Numbered from the stretch's first letter, positions 36,165-45,841 are shown. The stretch: 64,000 bases of DNA from Modicisalibacter ilicicola DSM 19980 (GCF_900128925.1 NZ_FQUJ01000004.1:124001-188000), one strand, 5' to 3'. The notes: generated by a model from the sequence alone, not told the origin. Numbers and translations: made by a program.

Positions 36165-37052
36165 CTAGGCCGAGACAGCGGCAAGCCATGCCTTGCCTTC
36201 TACGCTATCAATACAAAATTCTTGGAAGACCTTTGTAAGCGGGAATACTAGATGCCCACCAGCTTCAGTGGGCTCCTTGCACAGACAAAACAGAATCGTC
36301 GAAGCCCCATCTTTTGCATATGCATCAAGCTTGCTGAGCTTGCCTGCTCCCGTAGCTGCATCCAGCGTGTGGTACGTGACCTGTGCAACGATCGGCTGGC
36401 CTGTGGTCGAGATTCCATAGATGTCGACATCCGGCATGGTGCGACCGATAGGAGCCAAGGTGGACTGCAACTTGGGGAGACCGGCCGCCGCCGCCGCTGA
36501 TGTTCTCATAAATTCCATGCACATCACTTCCTGAAGGTCAGGCGTCAGGTTGCTTACGTCCTTGGAAGGCTCGCCCTCCAGGACGGCTTGAACTCGCTTT
36601 TTGACCTTGCGCCATTGGCAGATCGTGCCCTGACGCGGCTGCACTGTGGTCAAAGGCAGGCTCGCTATGGCTGAAAGGTTAATCACGTTCTCAAGCTGAA
36701 GAACCTTCAAAACGGCTTCGCGGCCTTTAAGGCCGTTCTTGCTGCCCCAGGTGCCACGTAGCAGTTGAACTTCACTACCGGGCCGGACGATGCCCAATTT
36801 CGCGCCAGGAATGCCCCGGTATGTCGTGCATACATACCCACCGTCGCGAGCGATAGTCCACAGTATGTCGAGGCTACTTTTTCCCCGCCCTTTGTAGTCT
36901 CTCGGGTCGGTGCTGATGCTGTCGCCTTCACCGAAATTTCCAGCCTTATCATGAGGATAGTGGATGCCGGCAAACTGGTTTTTCCACATTGTTTCGAGGG
37001 TGACTCGGTCTATATCCAGTTCAGAGCTGTGGCGGATGAAGTAGGTTTTCAT
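36165..37052 (-). CDS. Possible PD-(D/E)xK-type nuclease with N-terminal sensor-like domain
   Basis: In this 295-aa protein the C-terminal part carries EVMCMEFMR, then MPDVDIYGIST and PIVAQVTYHTLD, then LSKLDAYAKD. That resembles a PD-(D/E)xK nuclease core with Gln-Val-Thr in place of ExK. The N-terminal part (MWKNQFAGIHYPHD, then DGGYVCTTYRGIPGAKLGIV) is reminiscent of small EVE/PUA-like domains that read modified bases. Both assignments are inference from pattern; catalytic competence is doubtful. It runs opposite to its neighbours in the defence cluster. It could be a stand-alone type IV-like restriction protein. Confidence 0.45.
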   Translation of the reverse strand: MKTYFIRHSSELDIDRVTLETMWKNQFAGIHYPHDKAGNFGEGDSISTDPRDYKGRGKSSLDILWTIARDGGYVCTTYRGIPGAKLGIVRPGSEVQLLRGTWGSKNGLKGREAVLKVLQLENVINLSAIASLPLTTVQPRQGTICQWRKVKKRVQAVLEGEPSKDVSNLTPDLQEVMCMEFMRTSAAAAAGLPKLQSTLAPIGRTMPDVDIYGISTTGQPIVAQVTYHTLDAATGAGKLSKLDAYAKDGASTILFCLCKEPTEAGGHLVFPLTKVFQEFCIDSVEGKAWLAAVSA

Positions 37053-37280
37053 TCATGTCCTTATCGTTAAGGAGGTGTCTCTTCGTGCGGCTATGGTGCC
37101 ATGTGCGTATGCTCAAAAAGATATCGGCACCTGACGGCACTTACTTTGGCTGCTTGCTGGAACTCTTGAGCAGCTCGCTACGACATCAGCCTGAACTACT
37201 CTATCAATTAAGCGGCTTTAACCCGTTGATCTTCCAACACGGCGTGCCCACCATTGGCGCCTTTTTGCGTGGAGGAAGGC

Positions 37281-38329
37281 ATGCGATTGCGTTTACTTGC
37301 TGTACTGGTGGCCATGGCGCCACTATTCGCCAAAGCCGATGTCCTTATCGGTAGCTGGAACATCAGGCATCTGGGCTGGAACAATGGCAAGGATTTCGCG
37401 CTGGTGGCTCATGTAGCCAACCACACAGACCTGCTCGCCGTGCAGGAACTGATGAACCCGGCAGCTCTCAGGCGCCTGGAGCTCTCCCTTGAGAAAGCCT
37501 CGGGTGAAAGCTGGTCATCCATGGCCAGCCACGAACTGGGCCGCAGCTCGTACTAAGAGCATTACGGCTTCCTGTGGCGGGACTCTGAGGTGGAATATGC
37601 GAGCGGCGCTGTGGTGTTTCTCGATCCCGAGGAACTGTTCGCTCGTGAGCCATATTCCGCTCGATTCCGCGACGTCGATACTGGGCAGGAATTCGCGACC
37701 GCTACCGTACATATCGTATTTGGTGACGGGGTGAGTGATCGGCTGCCGGAGATCGACGCGCTGGCTGACTACTGGCAATGGCTTGGCGATGTCTATCCCG
37801 ACTCCCCGCGTCTGCTGATGGGCGATTTCAACCTTTCGCCGGATCATCCAAGCTGGGAAGCACTGCGCAGGCTCGGGGCGGAGCCTGCGATCACTGACGG
37901 GCGCACCACGCTAGGCACGACTGCCGGGTATGCCAGCCTTTATGACAACATCTGGTACGAGGCTGACAGCCTGAGCCCAAGTGACCAGGGCATCTTGAAA
38001 TTCCCGGCCCTGCTGCCCCTGGATCACGTCACAGCACGCGAGCGTGTCTCCGATCATGCCCCGGTTTATATTGGTTTAAACGGCGGGCGGTTGACGCCGA
38101 TCAGCACAGGGGGAGGGCAGTCGACACGTCAGCGGGCTGCATCGACCTCAACAACAGCGCTGCCAGCAGGCTGGAATCCCTGCCGCACATCGGTCCCGCC
38201 CGGGCCGAGGACATCATCGAGGGCCGGCCCTGGCTGGCGTGGAAAGAACTCACCGACATACGCGGCATCGGTGAGGGGCGTTTGAACGAGATTTTCGATA
38301 GTGATCTGCTGTGCAGTATCGACACATAA
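37281..38329 (+). pseudogene. Endonuclease/exonuclease/phosphatase-HhH protein, broken
   Basis: The frame begins MRLRLLAVLVAMAPLFAKA (signal peptide) with a GGAGGAAGG site. VLIGSWNIRHLGWNNGKDF and a VQELM motif follow, then TAA at 37554-37556 after GRSSY. The same frame resumes with EHYGFLWR, RLLMGDFNLSPDH and RVSDHAPVYIGL, the usual EEP-family metal and catalytic motifs. Near 38,110-38,140 the frame shifts, and the continuation (GCIDLNNSAASRLESLPHIG, then TDIRGIGEGRL) is a helix-hairpin-helix domain ending at 38329. One nonsense and one frameshift make it a pseudogene of a secreted DNase-like protein. Confidence 0.75.
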
Positions 38330-38363
38330 CCGATGGCCCGGTACATGCAGGAGGAGCAACCAC

Positions 38364-38492
38364 ATGAGCCCATCGTTCTATCTGGCGGTAGGATTCTGCG
38401 CGTCGCTCATTCTTGCTGTCGGTGGCTATACAGGTGTGCAACTGATTCGCCTGAAGCATCAACAGCAGCAGGTGCACAAGCGGGATCTGTAG
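38364..38492 (+). CDS. Small single-helix membrane protein
   Basis: This 42-aa protein has one hydrophobic helix (SFYLAVGFCASLILAVGGY) and then a charged, Gln-rich tail (RLKHQQQQVHKRDL). A GGAGGAGC site lies 8 bases before ATG 38364. There is no family match, but the ribosome site and helix make it plausible. It may have been co-transcribed with the broken EEP-HhH gene upstream. Confidence 0.45.
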   Translation: MSPSFYLAVGFCASLILAVGGYTGVQLIRLKHQQQQVHKRDL

Positions 38493-38495
38493 TGT

Positions 38496-39056
38496 TCAGC
38501 CGCCCTCGGCCGTCTCGCATGCTGCTATGCGTGAAAGCACCTGCTGTCGGAGGGCTGGGTCAGCATTGCGCATGACCTCCGCCTCGCGGTACCAGAAAGG
38601 AAAATGGCTCACGGCCTGAGGGCTGTACTCGACCTGGCCAAACAACAGGGCTAGCCGCACGAGTTGAACCTCGGCAGGCGCTTCGGCGATTTCTCGCAGT
38701 GACTGCTCCCAGCGTTCGACCTCCCCGAAATGCCCGCCCATGGGGAAAAAACATGCCGATACGAAGGAAGCGGCCTCATTACCGAAAGCCTCGGCAAGTG
38801 CCTGATGCGTTATTGGCTGGATGTCATTCAGCAGAACCAGGGTGGCCGCGACCACCAGCAAACCGGAATTGCTGCGCTCTGCGAGGACAGGCCAGGCGTG
38901 CTGGAGAATCTGGTCGTGATCTTGGCGCAGGGCATCGGTATCGGTAAATGCGAACAGTGCACCTTCCTGCTCACGGTCATACGCCGCATAGTATCGATCC
39001 CGGAATTGCTCGATAAAAGTGGCAGGCGTCGTGAAGCCGTGGCTGTCATCCTGCAT
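38496..39056 (-). CDS. Unknown 186-aa protein
   Basis: This is an all-helical soluble protein: FIEQFRDRYYAAYDREQEGA, then LVVAATLVLLNDIQPITHQA, VSACFFPMGGHFGEVERWEQ and SHFPFWYREAEVMRN. The ATG at 39056 is taken. No family or catalytic motif is recognised. Its stop lies 4 bases from the stop of the convergent small membrane protein gene. Confidence 0.5.
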   Translation of the reverse strand: MQDDSHGFTTPATFIEQFRDRYYAAYDREQEGALFAFTDTDALRQDHDQILQHAWPVLAERSNSGLLVVAATLVLLNDIQPITHQALAEAFGNEAASFVSACFFPMGGHFGEVERWEQSLREIAEAPAEVQLVRLALLFGQVEYSPQAVSHFPFWYREAEVMRNADPALRQQVLSRIAACETAEGG

Positions 39057-39243
39057 GAGAGGGGGTCCTTTCTGGTTGCGGACGGTCGATGTCAGCTCAC
39101 TGTGCTATCGCTCCTGGCTATTTATTTTTCGCCTGTCCACGGAATCAAGTTTGCTGGGTGCCCGCCGATAGCTTTTCATAGCATGCTGACGAGGCACAAG
39201 CCGACGGCCAGCGTATCCAGGAGAAGCCGGTAAGAGGGTCTGC

Positions 39244-40002
39244 ATGAAAGTCGTCGACACGAAGACATTGGCACAGCGACTGGCCGGGGGCGACTCCTAT
39301 ATCCGTACCAAAAACGGCGAAGTGCAGGGACTGGCCGTCACCGTTCGGGATAATCCGGAAGCGCCCGAAGTGATCGTCGTGGGTGATGGCCCCAGGATTG
39401 TCAGCAACGCAGAACTTCTCATGGCATGCGAAAGAGCCGTGCCGGTCTATATCAAGCAGGCGGTCAATGCGTGGGCGTTTCGTGGCTTCTTTCGAGCGAC
39501 CTCATTCTCACGCGATCCAGAGGTGATCGAAGCTTACCGCCGCCATCGCGACGCCGAAAAGGTTGCTGGCATCCTCTTTCTGGAAGAAGAATACGAATCA
39601 ACAGACTTGCAAGCTGGTGGACGCTGGAATATCGATCCCGAGACACGCAAGGCTGTGGAGGAAGCAGCTATTCAATGTGTGATCGGCTATTTTGAAGGCC
39701 AGAACCCTCCTTATAAAATCGAGGATCGCCAGAAAGACAACTGCGGCTATGACCTTTTGGTAATGCGCGAAGATGAAGCGCTGCGTATCGAGGTCAAGGG
39801 CACTGCCAATGCAGAACCGAGCTTCTGGCTGTCTCGAAATGAAAAGGCGGGCTCCGTCCACCCAATGTGGCGGCTGGCTGTGGTAACCAATGCGCTGTCC
39901 GATGAGGAGCGCGAACTGGAACTCTTCAAGACAGCCGAGATGGAAGCACGGTTTGACTTAGAACCTTACCTGTGGAGAGCGACAGTCAAGGCGGATACAT
40001 AG
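39244..40002 (+). CDS. DUF3883 protein, possible modification-dependent restriction enzyme
   Basis: In this 252-aa protein the C-terminal half carries the DUF3883 nuclease-like core: DNCGYDLLVMREDEALRI then EVKGTANAEPSFWLSRNE (D...E-x-K layout, about residues 167-205). The N-terminal half (SYIRTKNGEVQGLAVTVR, IVSNAELLMACERAVPVYI, then NAWAFRGFFRAT) resembles SRA/EVE-like reader domains that often precede such nucleases. A combined reader-plus-nuclease role against modified DNA is inference. The position among Mrr-like and BREX genes fits defence. Confidence 0.6.
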   Translation: MKVVDTKTLAQRLAGGDSYIRTKNGEVQGLAVTVRDNPEAPEVIVVGDGPRIVSNAELLMACERAVPVYIKQAVNAWAFRGFFRATSFSRDPEVIEAYRRHRDAEKVAGILFLEEEYESTDLQAGGRWNIDPETRKAVEEAAIQCVIGYFEGQNPPYKIEDRQKDNCGYDLLVMREDEALRIEVKGTANAEPSFWLSRNEKAGSVHPMWRLAVVTNALSDEERELELFKTAEMEARFDLEPYLWRATVKADT

Positions 40003-40342
40003 CCGTTTACCGGGACTCAGTGAGCCCCGTTAACTGTGCCCGTAGTCAGCGGCCTCAGCGGCCATGTCCACGGTGGACAGACTCAATCGCGAGCTGAGCA
40101 GCGGTACCGTTCGTCTTGGTCTGCTACCGCAGGGTAATTTAAGGCCACTGTGATACCAGAGGAAAACGCTAAAATATACGGTGTGGAGGGAAGAGTGGGT
40201 TTGGGTAAGTACTTGGATGAGTATCCGTAACCGACCCAAAGCGGACATGGTGGCAAATGCTGTAGTCGCGTTAATTAGTATTAAGCAGGCGCAAGATGAT
40301 TGGTGTTATACTGCCGAGCTATGCCCGATTTTAATAGATTCC

Positions 40343-40370
40343 TTGGGCTGGGTGGTTAGTGACTTATGAT
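40343..40370 (+). promoter_or_regulatory. Candidate promoter for the ATPase-DUF3800 pair
   Basis: TTGGGC (40343-40348) and TATGAT (40365-40370) are 16 bases apart; an overlapping TATAAT lies at 40370-40375. It sits about 110 bases before ATG 40481. The rest of the 40003-40480 gap shows no gene I can support. Confidence 0.35.
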
Positions 40371-40480
40371 ATAATATGCTGTTACATTATCCAATCATAG
40401 AATCGGCACTCCAATGCCTAGTGGGCTGCCAAGTTACCAGAGATTTTGTTCAAAATAAAGTGTTTAAGCAAAGGAATATC

Positions 40481-42427
40481 ATGGATAATCAACAAAAACG
40501 AGCGATTGAAGATGCGTTTAATTCAATGCTTCGGTCAGACTATATACCACTTAAAGACACTGAAAAATTGGTCCGTTTAGCTGACTACTATGTTGATTAT
40601 CTCGGATTTTTGAGAGAGGTAGTAGGAGAATCAGACCATCTTATCGTCGGCAGAAGAGGTACAGGGAAAACAACACTTCTTTACCGCGGCCTGATTGAGA
40701 CAATCAATTCCTGGAGAAAATCAGATAACTTGGCGAAACCGAAAACACTCGGCATTTATTTAGACCTGAGCAAATGCCATTCATTGGAAGATACGGCATC
40801 TAAAGAATTTTCTGAGTTTGAGCACGTGTTTACGACTGAGCTGTTTGAGTCAGTCAAAGCAGAGCTCAGCAGAACTTGGCCGGAACTCAAAATTAAGCCC
40901 GGTTTGCTTGCAAGGGTATTTTCGCCAAAAGAGATTGAGGCGAAGAACAGTACTAATAGTGCGTTAGATGAACTAGCAAGGATATTATCTGAAGGTGTGC
41001 TCAGATCAGAGAATAAGAGCGGCCCACAGAAGATAGTGTCTTTAACAGGAAAAAGTACCTCATATGATGAGAATGTTCAGCTAAAAGCTAAAGCGAATCC
41101 TGAAGCTAGTGCCGGTGTTAGTATGGCCAATCACGAAAATAATGAAAATTCCGTCGAAAGCACCTCGGTGCTTCAGTACCGGTTGAACATTTCAGATATC
41201 TTAAGAGCTTTGAACTCAATACGTGAAGCTGCGGGAGTTAGCCATATAGTAATATTTATTGATGAATTTTCTTCACTTACCCTAGACCTGCAAAGAAGGT
41301 TTTCAACTCTCCTTAGGAAGGTCCTCGGTAATCATTCTGGCGTATTTGTCAAAATTTCTGCGATTACTGACAACTATACCCTAGGCAGTTCAATTATATT
41401 GCAGAGGGATCTATTCGAGTTGAATTTGGACTTAGATTCTTACGTCGAAAGAAGCGGTACGCTGGGGTCTGCAATGAAAGGGCTTAGTAATCTTACCCGA
41501 AATTTAATAGACGAAAGGGTAAGTGCTTATGCCCCAGAAATCAAGTTTGATGAGTTATTCGAAGATATTGACTACGCGATCGAGGAAATGTCCAAGGCTG
41601 CTATGGGTGTCCCAAGGACAGTGGGTATAATACTTAAACAATCGCTGTCAAGGAACTTAAGTGAAAACATAGGCGCCATTCGAAAATCTGATATCGATTA
41701 TGGAATAAGGTATGCTTCTAGAGCCTATTTGAATCAATTCGAAGGTTCTTGTGGCGTTGCAATACCAAGCTACTATAAGGACATCTGGGACGCGCTACTG
41801 GAAAAGGCAATATTAGAACGAGCAAAAAATGACTCTACTTCGAGCCATTTTATGGTTCTTCCAAGAAATGAAATTAAGTTAAAATACTTCAATATGTTTT
41901 TCATATCTCATTTGCTGACTCAAGGAAGGACAACAAAAAAGGATAAAGCTTCTAGAAGTCTATATTGTTTCGACTATGGCGTTTGCATTGAGAATAACAT
42001 GCTGTGGGGCATTGACAAAAATGTTATCAGGCAGCAGAGGTTTGCTTATGATTCCATACTGGAACCTTTTGACCATTATTTCGAAAGAAACAAAGAAACA
42101 CATTGGCGGTGCCCAACTTGTGACTCTGTTTACAAGGAAAAAGAGTTAAATGTAGCAGGTAACTTGTTAGGCTTTTGCCCAAAAGACAAGGCTGATCTAG
42201 TGGAGGTCAGCGGAGATGATGAATTGTCAAAGTATACTGAGGAAGAAATAAAAATAGTTGGTGCGATACGCTCTTCAAATGAAGAGGATGAGCTTTTGGC
42301 ACGGCATGTAGCAGATGACGTCGGCTGTTATGTACAAAAAGTTGCGAAGTTTGGAGAAAAGCTAGAGCGAGAAGAAATAATTAAGCGAAAAATGAAAGAT
42401 AGATATATATACTTTAGCAATGAGTAA
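40481..42427 (+). CDS. AAA/STAND-like ATPase with zinc-ribbon-like C-terminus
   Basis: This 648-aa protein is encoded in AT-rich DNA. Walker A GRRGTGKTTLLY is near residue 57 and Walker B IVIFIDEFSSLT near 257, followed by a sensor-like KISAITDNY. A low-complexity insert lies at about 185-235 (KANPEASAGVSMANHENNEN region). After an all-helical part comes WRCPTCDSVYKEKEL near 542 and a later GFCPKDKADL, a zinc-ribbon-like knuckle missing one Cys. The last 90 residues look like a winged helix. ATG 40481 has AAAGGA upstream. It is followed 116 bases on by a DUF3800 gene on the same strand. A two-gene defence role is inference. Confidence 0.65.
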   Translation: MDNQQKRAIEDAFNSMLRSDYIPLKDTEKLVRLADYYVDYLGFLREVVGESDHLIVGRRGTGKTTLLYRGLIETINSWRKSDNLAKPKTLGIYLDLSKCHSLEDTASKEFSEFEHVFTTELFESVKAELSRTWPELKIKPGLLARVFSPKEIEAKNSTNSALDELARILSEGVLRSENKSGPQKIVSLTGKSTSYDENVQLKAKANPEASAGVSMANHENNENSVESTSVLQYRLNISDILRALNSIREAAGVSHIVIFIDEFSSLTLDLQRRFSTLLRKVLGNHSGVFVKISAITDNYTLGSSIILQRDLFELNLDLDSYVERSGTLGSAMKGLSNLTRNLIDERVSAYAPEIKFDELFEDIDYAIEEMSKAAMGVPRTVGIILKQSLSRNLSENIGAIRKSDIDYGIRYASRAYLNQFEGSCGVAIPSYYKDIWDALLEKAILERAKNDSTSSHFMVLPRNEIKLKYFNMFFISHLLTQGRTTKKDKASRSLYCFDYGVCIENNMLWGIDKNVIRQQRFAYDSILEPFDHYFERNKETHWRCPTCDSVYKEKELNVAGNLLGFCPKDKADLVEVSGDDELSKYTEEEIKIVGAIRSSNEEDELLARHVADDVGCYVQKVAKFGEKLEREEIIKRKMKDRYIYFSNE

Positions 42428-42543
42428 CCTAGCAATCATCTGCTATCGGGATAATAGATCTCTGACTTCGCCTCCGCTTTTATTAGCCGCAGGTTGGTCA
42501 TTTAGCCTCTACAATAAATCCGGGTTCTTGAAACAAGGTATGT

Positions 42544-43407
42544 ATGGAGAGAGTAAGCTTTTATTTTGATGAGTCTGGAGAAAAAGGGTTCGTTAAAGAT
42601 GGGTTCAGTAATTCAGATGTTGGTTTGGTTGCAGGTGTCGCAATGCCACAGCGATGCGTTGCCGAATTTGAATATGAAGTTGTAAAGATACTCTCGAAAC
42701 TGAAAACTTCGGAAGTAGAAAAGATTCACGCTACAGAGCTTTTCAATAAGGAAGAGAATAGGAGGGTCAGGGGCGAATTACTTGAATATATGGCAGAAAA
42801 ACAAGAATGGACTTTGGTTTATGAGGCTGTGTATCCGCTGGGACTATATCTCAATGAAGTCTTAGTGGAAGAAATTTCTATTAAGCATAAACCGCAAGAT
42901 TCTAAAATAAAAATATCTAACAACAAAGACAAAAAAAGGATTTACAACAGCCTTATTGAAGGGCTGGTGATTAAGCTGGATGAAATGTGCAGGATCGAAA
43001 ATTCTGATAGCTTAGTGATGATTTCAGATCATATAGACTCATCTATACACAAGGAAGCGTTAAAAGTTCTTGGGTATTTAAAAGAAAATGAGCATCGAAA
43101 TACTGTTACAGGTTTCGATGCTGAAGATAAAAAAATTGTATCTAAGAGTATTCTAACTAATGTTGAGGGCGTTGATTTATCTGTGCGTAACGTTAAAACA
43201 ATAGAAGTTGATTCATCTGTATCGCCAATGACTATAGTTGCCGATATCGTAGCCAATACATTATACAGGCATATTAAGGATAAAATAAGCCAAGAAGGTT
43301 GCTTGAGGCTACATGGAGAAGAAGTTCTTTCGGGCTATATTCTAAAAGATAAAATCGCCTTTATTAGTGATGGCTACGTCATGGATGATTTATATGCTCC
43401 AAGCTAA
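42544..43407 (+). CDS. DUF3800-family protein (RNase H-fold nuclease-like)
   Basis: This 287-aa protein opens SFYFDESGEKGFV. The YxDESG start is the hallmark of DUF3800, a family thought to have an RNase H-like nuclease fold. VEKIHATELF near residue 59, a central VMISDHIDSS and a C-terminal MTIVADIVANTLYRHI (the ADxxA motif of the family, near 237) fit as well. It is AT-rich like the upstream ATPase, and the two were probably acquired together. DUF3800 proteins occur in several defence contexts, but the reaction is not established. Confidence 0.72.
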   Translation: MERVSFYFDESGEKGFVKDGFSNSDVGLVAGVAMPQRCVAEFEYEVVKILSKLKTSEVEKIHATELFNKEENRRVRGELLEYMAEKQEWTLVYEAVYPLGLYLNEVLVEEISIKHKPQDSKIKISNNKDKKRIYNSLIEGLVIKLDEMCRIENSDSLVMISDHIDSSIHKEALKVLGYLKENEHRNTVTGFDAEDKKIVSKSILTNVEGVDLSVRNVKTIEVDSSVSPMTIVADIVANTLYRHIKDKISQEGCLRLHGEEVLSGYILKDKIAFISDGYVMDDLYAPS

Positions 43408-43596
43408 AAAGCGCTGTTGTCGGCCAAATTTTCCGCTGCGCTCCTCATTTCATGCAAAGCGCAGCGTTACATCGGAACCATCTTATTGACTGCTTCTGGC
43501 CGAAAGCGGTCAAAAAAGAAAGTTGAATGTTCAGTAGCCATGACGACCTCCTCAGGGGAAGTCGCCATGGTCTTATGTCGTTATCTTAGGCTGATT

Positions 43597-44094
43597 TTAA
43601 AGCCACCCTCGCTCTGCAAATGACTCACATCCCTCGCTCCCAACCACGATGTGGTCAATCACGCGGATCTCCACCAGCCCCAAGATTTCCTGCAGGCGCG
43701 CAGTGATACGCCGGTCGGCGGCGCTGGGCTCGGGGTCTCCACTAGGGTGGTTGTGGACCAGAATGACTGCGGCGGCGTTGTGTTCTAGGGCACATTTGAC
43801 CACTTCGCGGGGATATACGCTGGCGGCATCGATAGTGCCGCGGAACAGCTCTTCGAAGCAGATTACTCGGTGCTGACTGTCGAGGAAAACGACACTGAAC
43901 ACCTCGTGCTCGTAATCCTGCAGCAGCACTTGCAGGTACTTGAAGGCCAGCGCTGGCTGAGAGATTTTGCGGCCCCGGGCCAGCCGTCGACGGGCGAAGG
44001 CCTGGGCGATACTCAAGAGCTCCGCTTCGGTGACTGGAGCCGTGATGCGATAGGTGCCGGCGGTTTCCCCGGCACTCAGCTTGCGATGATTCAT
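43597..44094 (-). CDS. RadC-like JAB/MPN domain protein
   Basis: This 165-aa protein has the JAB metalloprotease-like core: [20 protein letters not shown], then a metal-site motif [16 protein letters not shown] near residue 111. The N-terminal HhH part of chromosomal RadC is missing, as is usual in plasmid and ICE copies. I use ATG 44094 ([13 protein letters not shown]); the frame extends further upstream but that part overlaps the YqaJ gene. It is the last gene of a minus-strand set typical of integrative elements. Confidence 0.85.
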   Translation of the reverse strand: MNHRKLSAGETAGTYRITAPVTEAELLSIAQAFARRRLARGRKISQPALAFKYLQVLLQDYEHEVFSVVFLDSQHRVICFEELFRGTIDAASVYPREVVKCALEHNAAAVILVHNHPSGDPEPSAADRRITARLQEILGLVEIRVIDHIVVGSEGCESFAERGWL

Positions 44095-44105
44095 CGCGTC
44101 TCTCC

Positions 44106-44717
44106 TCAGGCGGCCATGACCATAGCCATGCGGCGCTCCAACTCTTCGTAGAATGCCTCCATACGCTCGGCTATTGTGCGAATCAACGCCTCGTCCCGGT
44201 AGGCACGTTTGATGAACAGCGGCATGCCGGGCCAGTAACTGACGAAGTCGATCCACTCCCGCTCGCTGACCCACAGCCCTCCCTGACACTGCGCGATATG
44301 CTCTTGGGGGATCTCATCGGCCAGCAGCAGCTCGATCTGGTACTTGGGCAGTTTGGTCTTGATCTCGATGAGTCCTTCCTGACCCACCAGGCTATCGGGG
44401 GAGTAACCCACACCGTGATTGAGGATGATGCCGACCTGCTCAAGCGCCTCATTGCCTGTCGCCTGGCTATATAGCGCCCGGGCGGTGGGCTCAAGGGCAT
44501 GGCCTCGCTGGGTATGAGTATTCCCCGAAAAGGCCTCGGCGGGCTCGCCAGTGATGCGCTCACCGATCAGCTGGTTCATGTAGCTGTAGGCCCCGGTGCC
44601 GAAGCCTCCCGGGCCCTTGCCCTTGACCAATAGCGTCTTGATCTCGGACATCGTCACGATGCCGAGCCGCGCAGCGTGCCATTCCGGCGTGCCCTGCTCG
44701 AAGGTCAGGATCTCCAT
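44106..44717 (-). CDS. YqaJ-like viral recombinase (exonuclease)
   Basis: This 203-aa protein begins [20 protein letters not shown], the standard opening of YqaJ/lambda-exonuclease-like recombinases. The PD-(D/E)xK core is [18 protein letters not shown] (about residues 104-121), with [20 protein letters not shown] after it. It degrades one strand of linear DNA and works with the annealing protein encoded just upstream at 44810-45556. A gap of 11 bases to the RadC-like gene suggests one transcript. Confidence 0.88.
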   Translation of the reverse strand: MEILTFEQGTPEWHAARLGIVTMSEIKTLLVKGKGPGGFGTGAYSYMNQLIGERITGEPAEAFSGNTHTQRGHALEPTARALYSQATGNEALEQVGIILNHGVGYSPDSLVGQEGLIEIKTKLPKYQIELLLADEIPQEHIAQCQGGLWVSEREWIDFVSYWPGMPLFIKRAYRDEALIRTIAERMEAFYEELERRMAMVMAA

Positions 44718-44809
44718 GGGTGCACCTCGTGATTAATCGGAATAACGGGGAAGGCAATGCGACGGTAGCGGTGAGCAGAACTATCTGGCCACCGCTGTGC
44801 CGGTGTCGG

Positions 44810-45556
44810 TCATTGCATGGTGTTGTTGGGCTGAGGGGGTTGGGCCCGTTTTGCCAATGATGCTCGCAGCCGATCGAAGTCCGACTTGGGTACCTGGCTG
44901 ACCGTGGCGTACTTGCCCACGAACCATTCCTGGGTCGCCGGCGGACAGGCGGCGAGCAGCCTGTCTAGCTGTCCGGCCTGGAACGGCGTCACACAGCGGT
45001 TCGGGGCTGCCATCTGGCCATTATCGTCCTGGCCGCGAGTAGTGATGTTGAGCAGCGCGCACAGCACGTAGCGCTTGCCATAGCTGGTGGAGGAGCCGAA
45101 GGCCTGCACGGCATTCTTGTTGCCGCTGACATCGGCTGGCAGCAACATGCTGGTTTCCTCGCGATGCCCCGCCTGATGCATGAGGATGCCGGTCACCACA
45201 AGCCCCCGTTCCTGCGTCTGGATACGGAAGCTCACCGCGAAGCCATGACGCTGCAGGATGGGGCGCACCGTGTCGACGATGTCTTCCAGTGTGGCGTATT
45301 TGCCGTTGTTGCCCTGGCCACGTTCCTCGACGCTGGGCAGTTCGGTCTGCATGGCGGCCATCGCTGCGCTGTAGGCCATCATGGCCTGGCGATCGAGGAT
45401 GCGCTCCTGCATCTGCAGCAGTCGCTCCATCTTGTCGATGTCGACCTCAGGGTTCATCGCCGCTCGCTCGATGACCTGGATGATCGCCGTGCTGTCGCTG
45501 TGCGGCTCGGGCCGTTGAGAGGCCGTGTTGTCTGGTTGAATGGCGGAATTTTTCAT
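44810..45556 (-). CDS. ERF-family single-strand annealing protein
   Basis: This 248-aa protein carries the ERF pattern: MMAYSAAMAAMQTELPSVEE, KYATLEDIVDTVRPILQRHG, FAVSFRIQTQERGLVVTG and FGSSTSYGKRYVLCALLNI. The N-terminus is a disordered Gln/Ser/Pro-rich lead. ERF anneals complementary strands in phage and ICE recombination, and pairs here with the YqaJ exonuclease. Confidence 0.9.
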   Translation of the reverse strand: MKNSAIQPDNTASQRPEPHSDSTAIIQVIERAAMNPEVDIDKMERLLQMQERILDRQAMMAYSAAMAAMQTELPSVEERGQGNNGKYATLEDIVDTVRPILQRHGFAVSFRIQTQERGLVVTGILMHQAGHREETSMLLPADVSGNKNAVQAFGSSTSYGKRYVLCALLNITTRGQDDNGQMAAPNRCVTPFQAGQLDRLLAACPPATQEWFVGKYATVSQVPKSDFDRLRASLAKRAQPPQPNNTMQ

Positions 45557-45568
45557 GGTGGTTTTCTC

Positions 45569-45754
45569 CTAGAGGTAATCTTGGATGGCGTTGGCTACTT
45601 CTTCCGGAGGTACGGACTCAAGGCTGACCGTGGCGCGATAGAAGCAGCCCTGGGCGCAGACGAGCGTGTGCGCCTGGGTGTCGTCCTGTTCCAGCAGCAA
45701 CCGGGCGAGCTGGGTCAGGGCATGGGGAATCGAGAGTGCGGGTTCATCAGGCAT
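45569..45754 (-). CDS. Small unknown protein of recombination cluster
   Basis: This 61-aa protein (ALSIPHALTQLARLLLEQDD, then ESVPPEEVANAIQDYL) sits 12 bases upstream of the ERF gene on the same strand. It is probably co-transcribed. No family is recognised. Confidence 0.5.
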   Translation of the reverse strand: MPDEPALSIPHALTQLARLLLEQDDTQAHTLVCAQGCFYRATVSLESVPPEEVANAIQDYL

Positions 45755-45841
45755 GGCTGACTCCGGGTCAGAAACGACAACGCCCGGCCAAGTGGGCCGG
45801 GCGCTATGCCGTAAAGGACGGATGAGGAAATGAGTGTGGTG

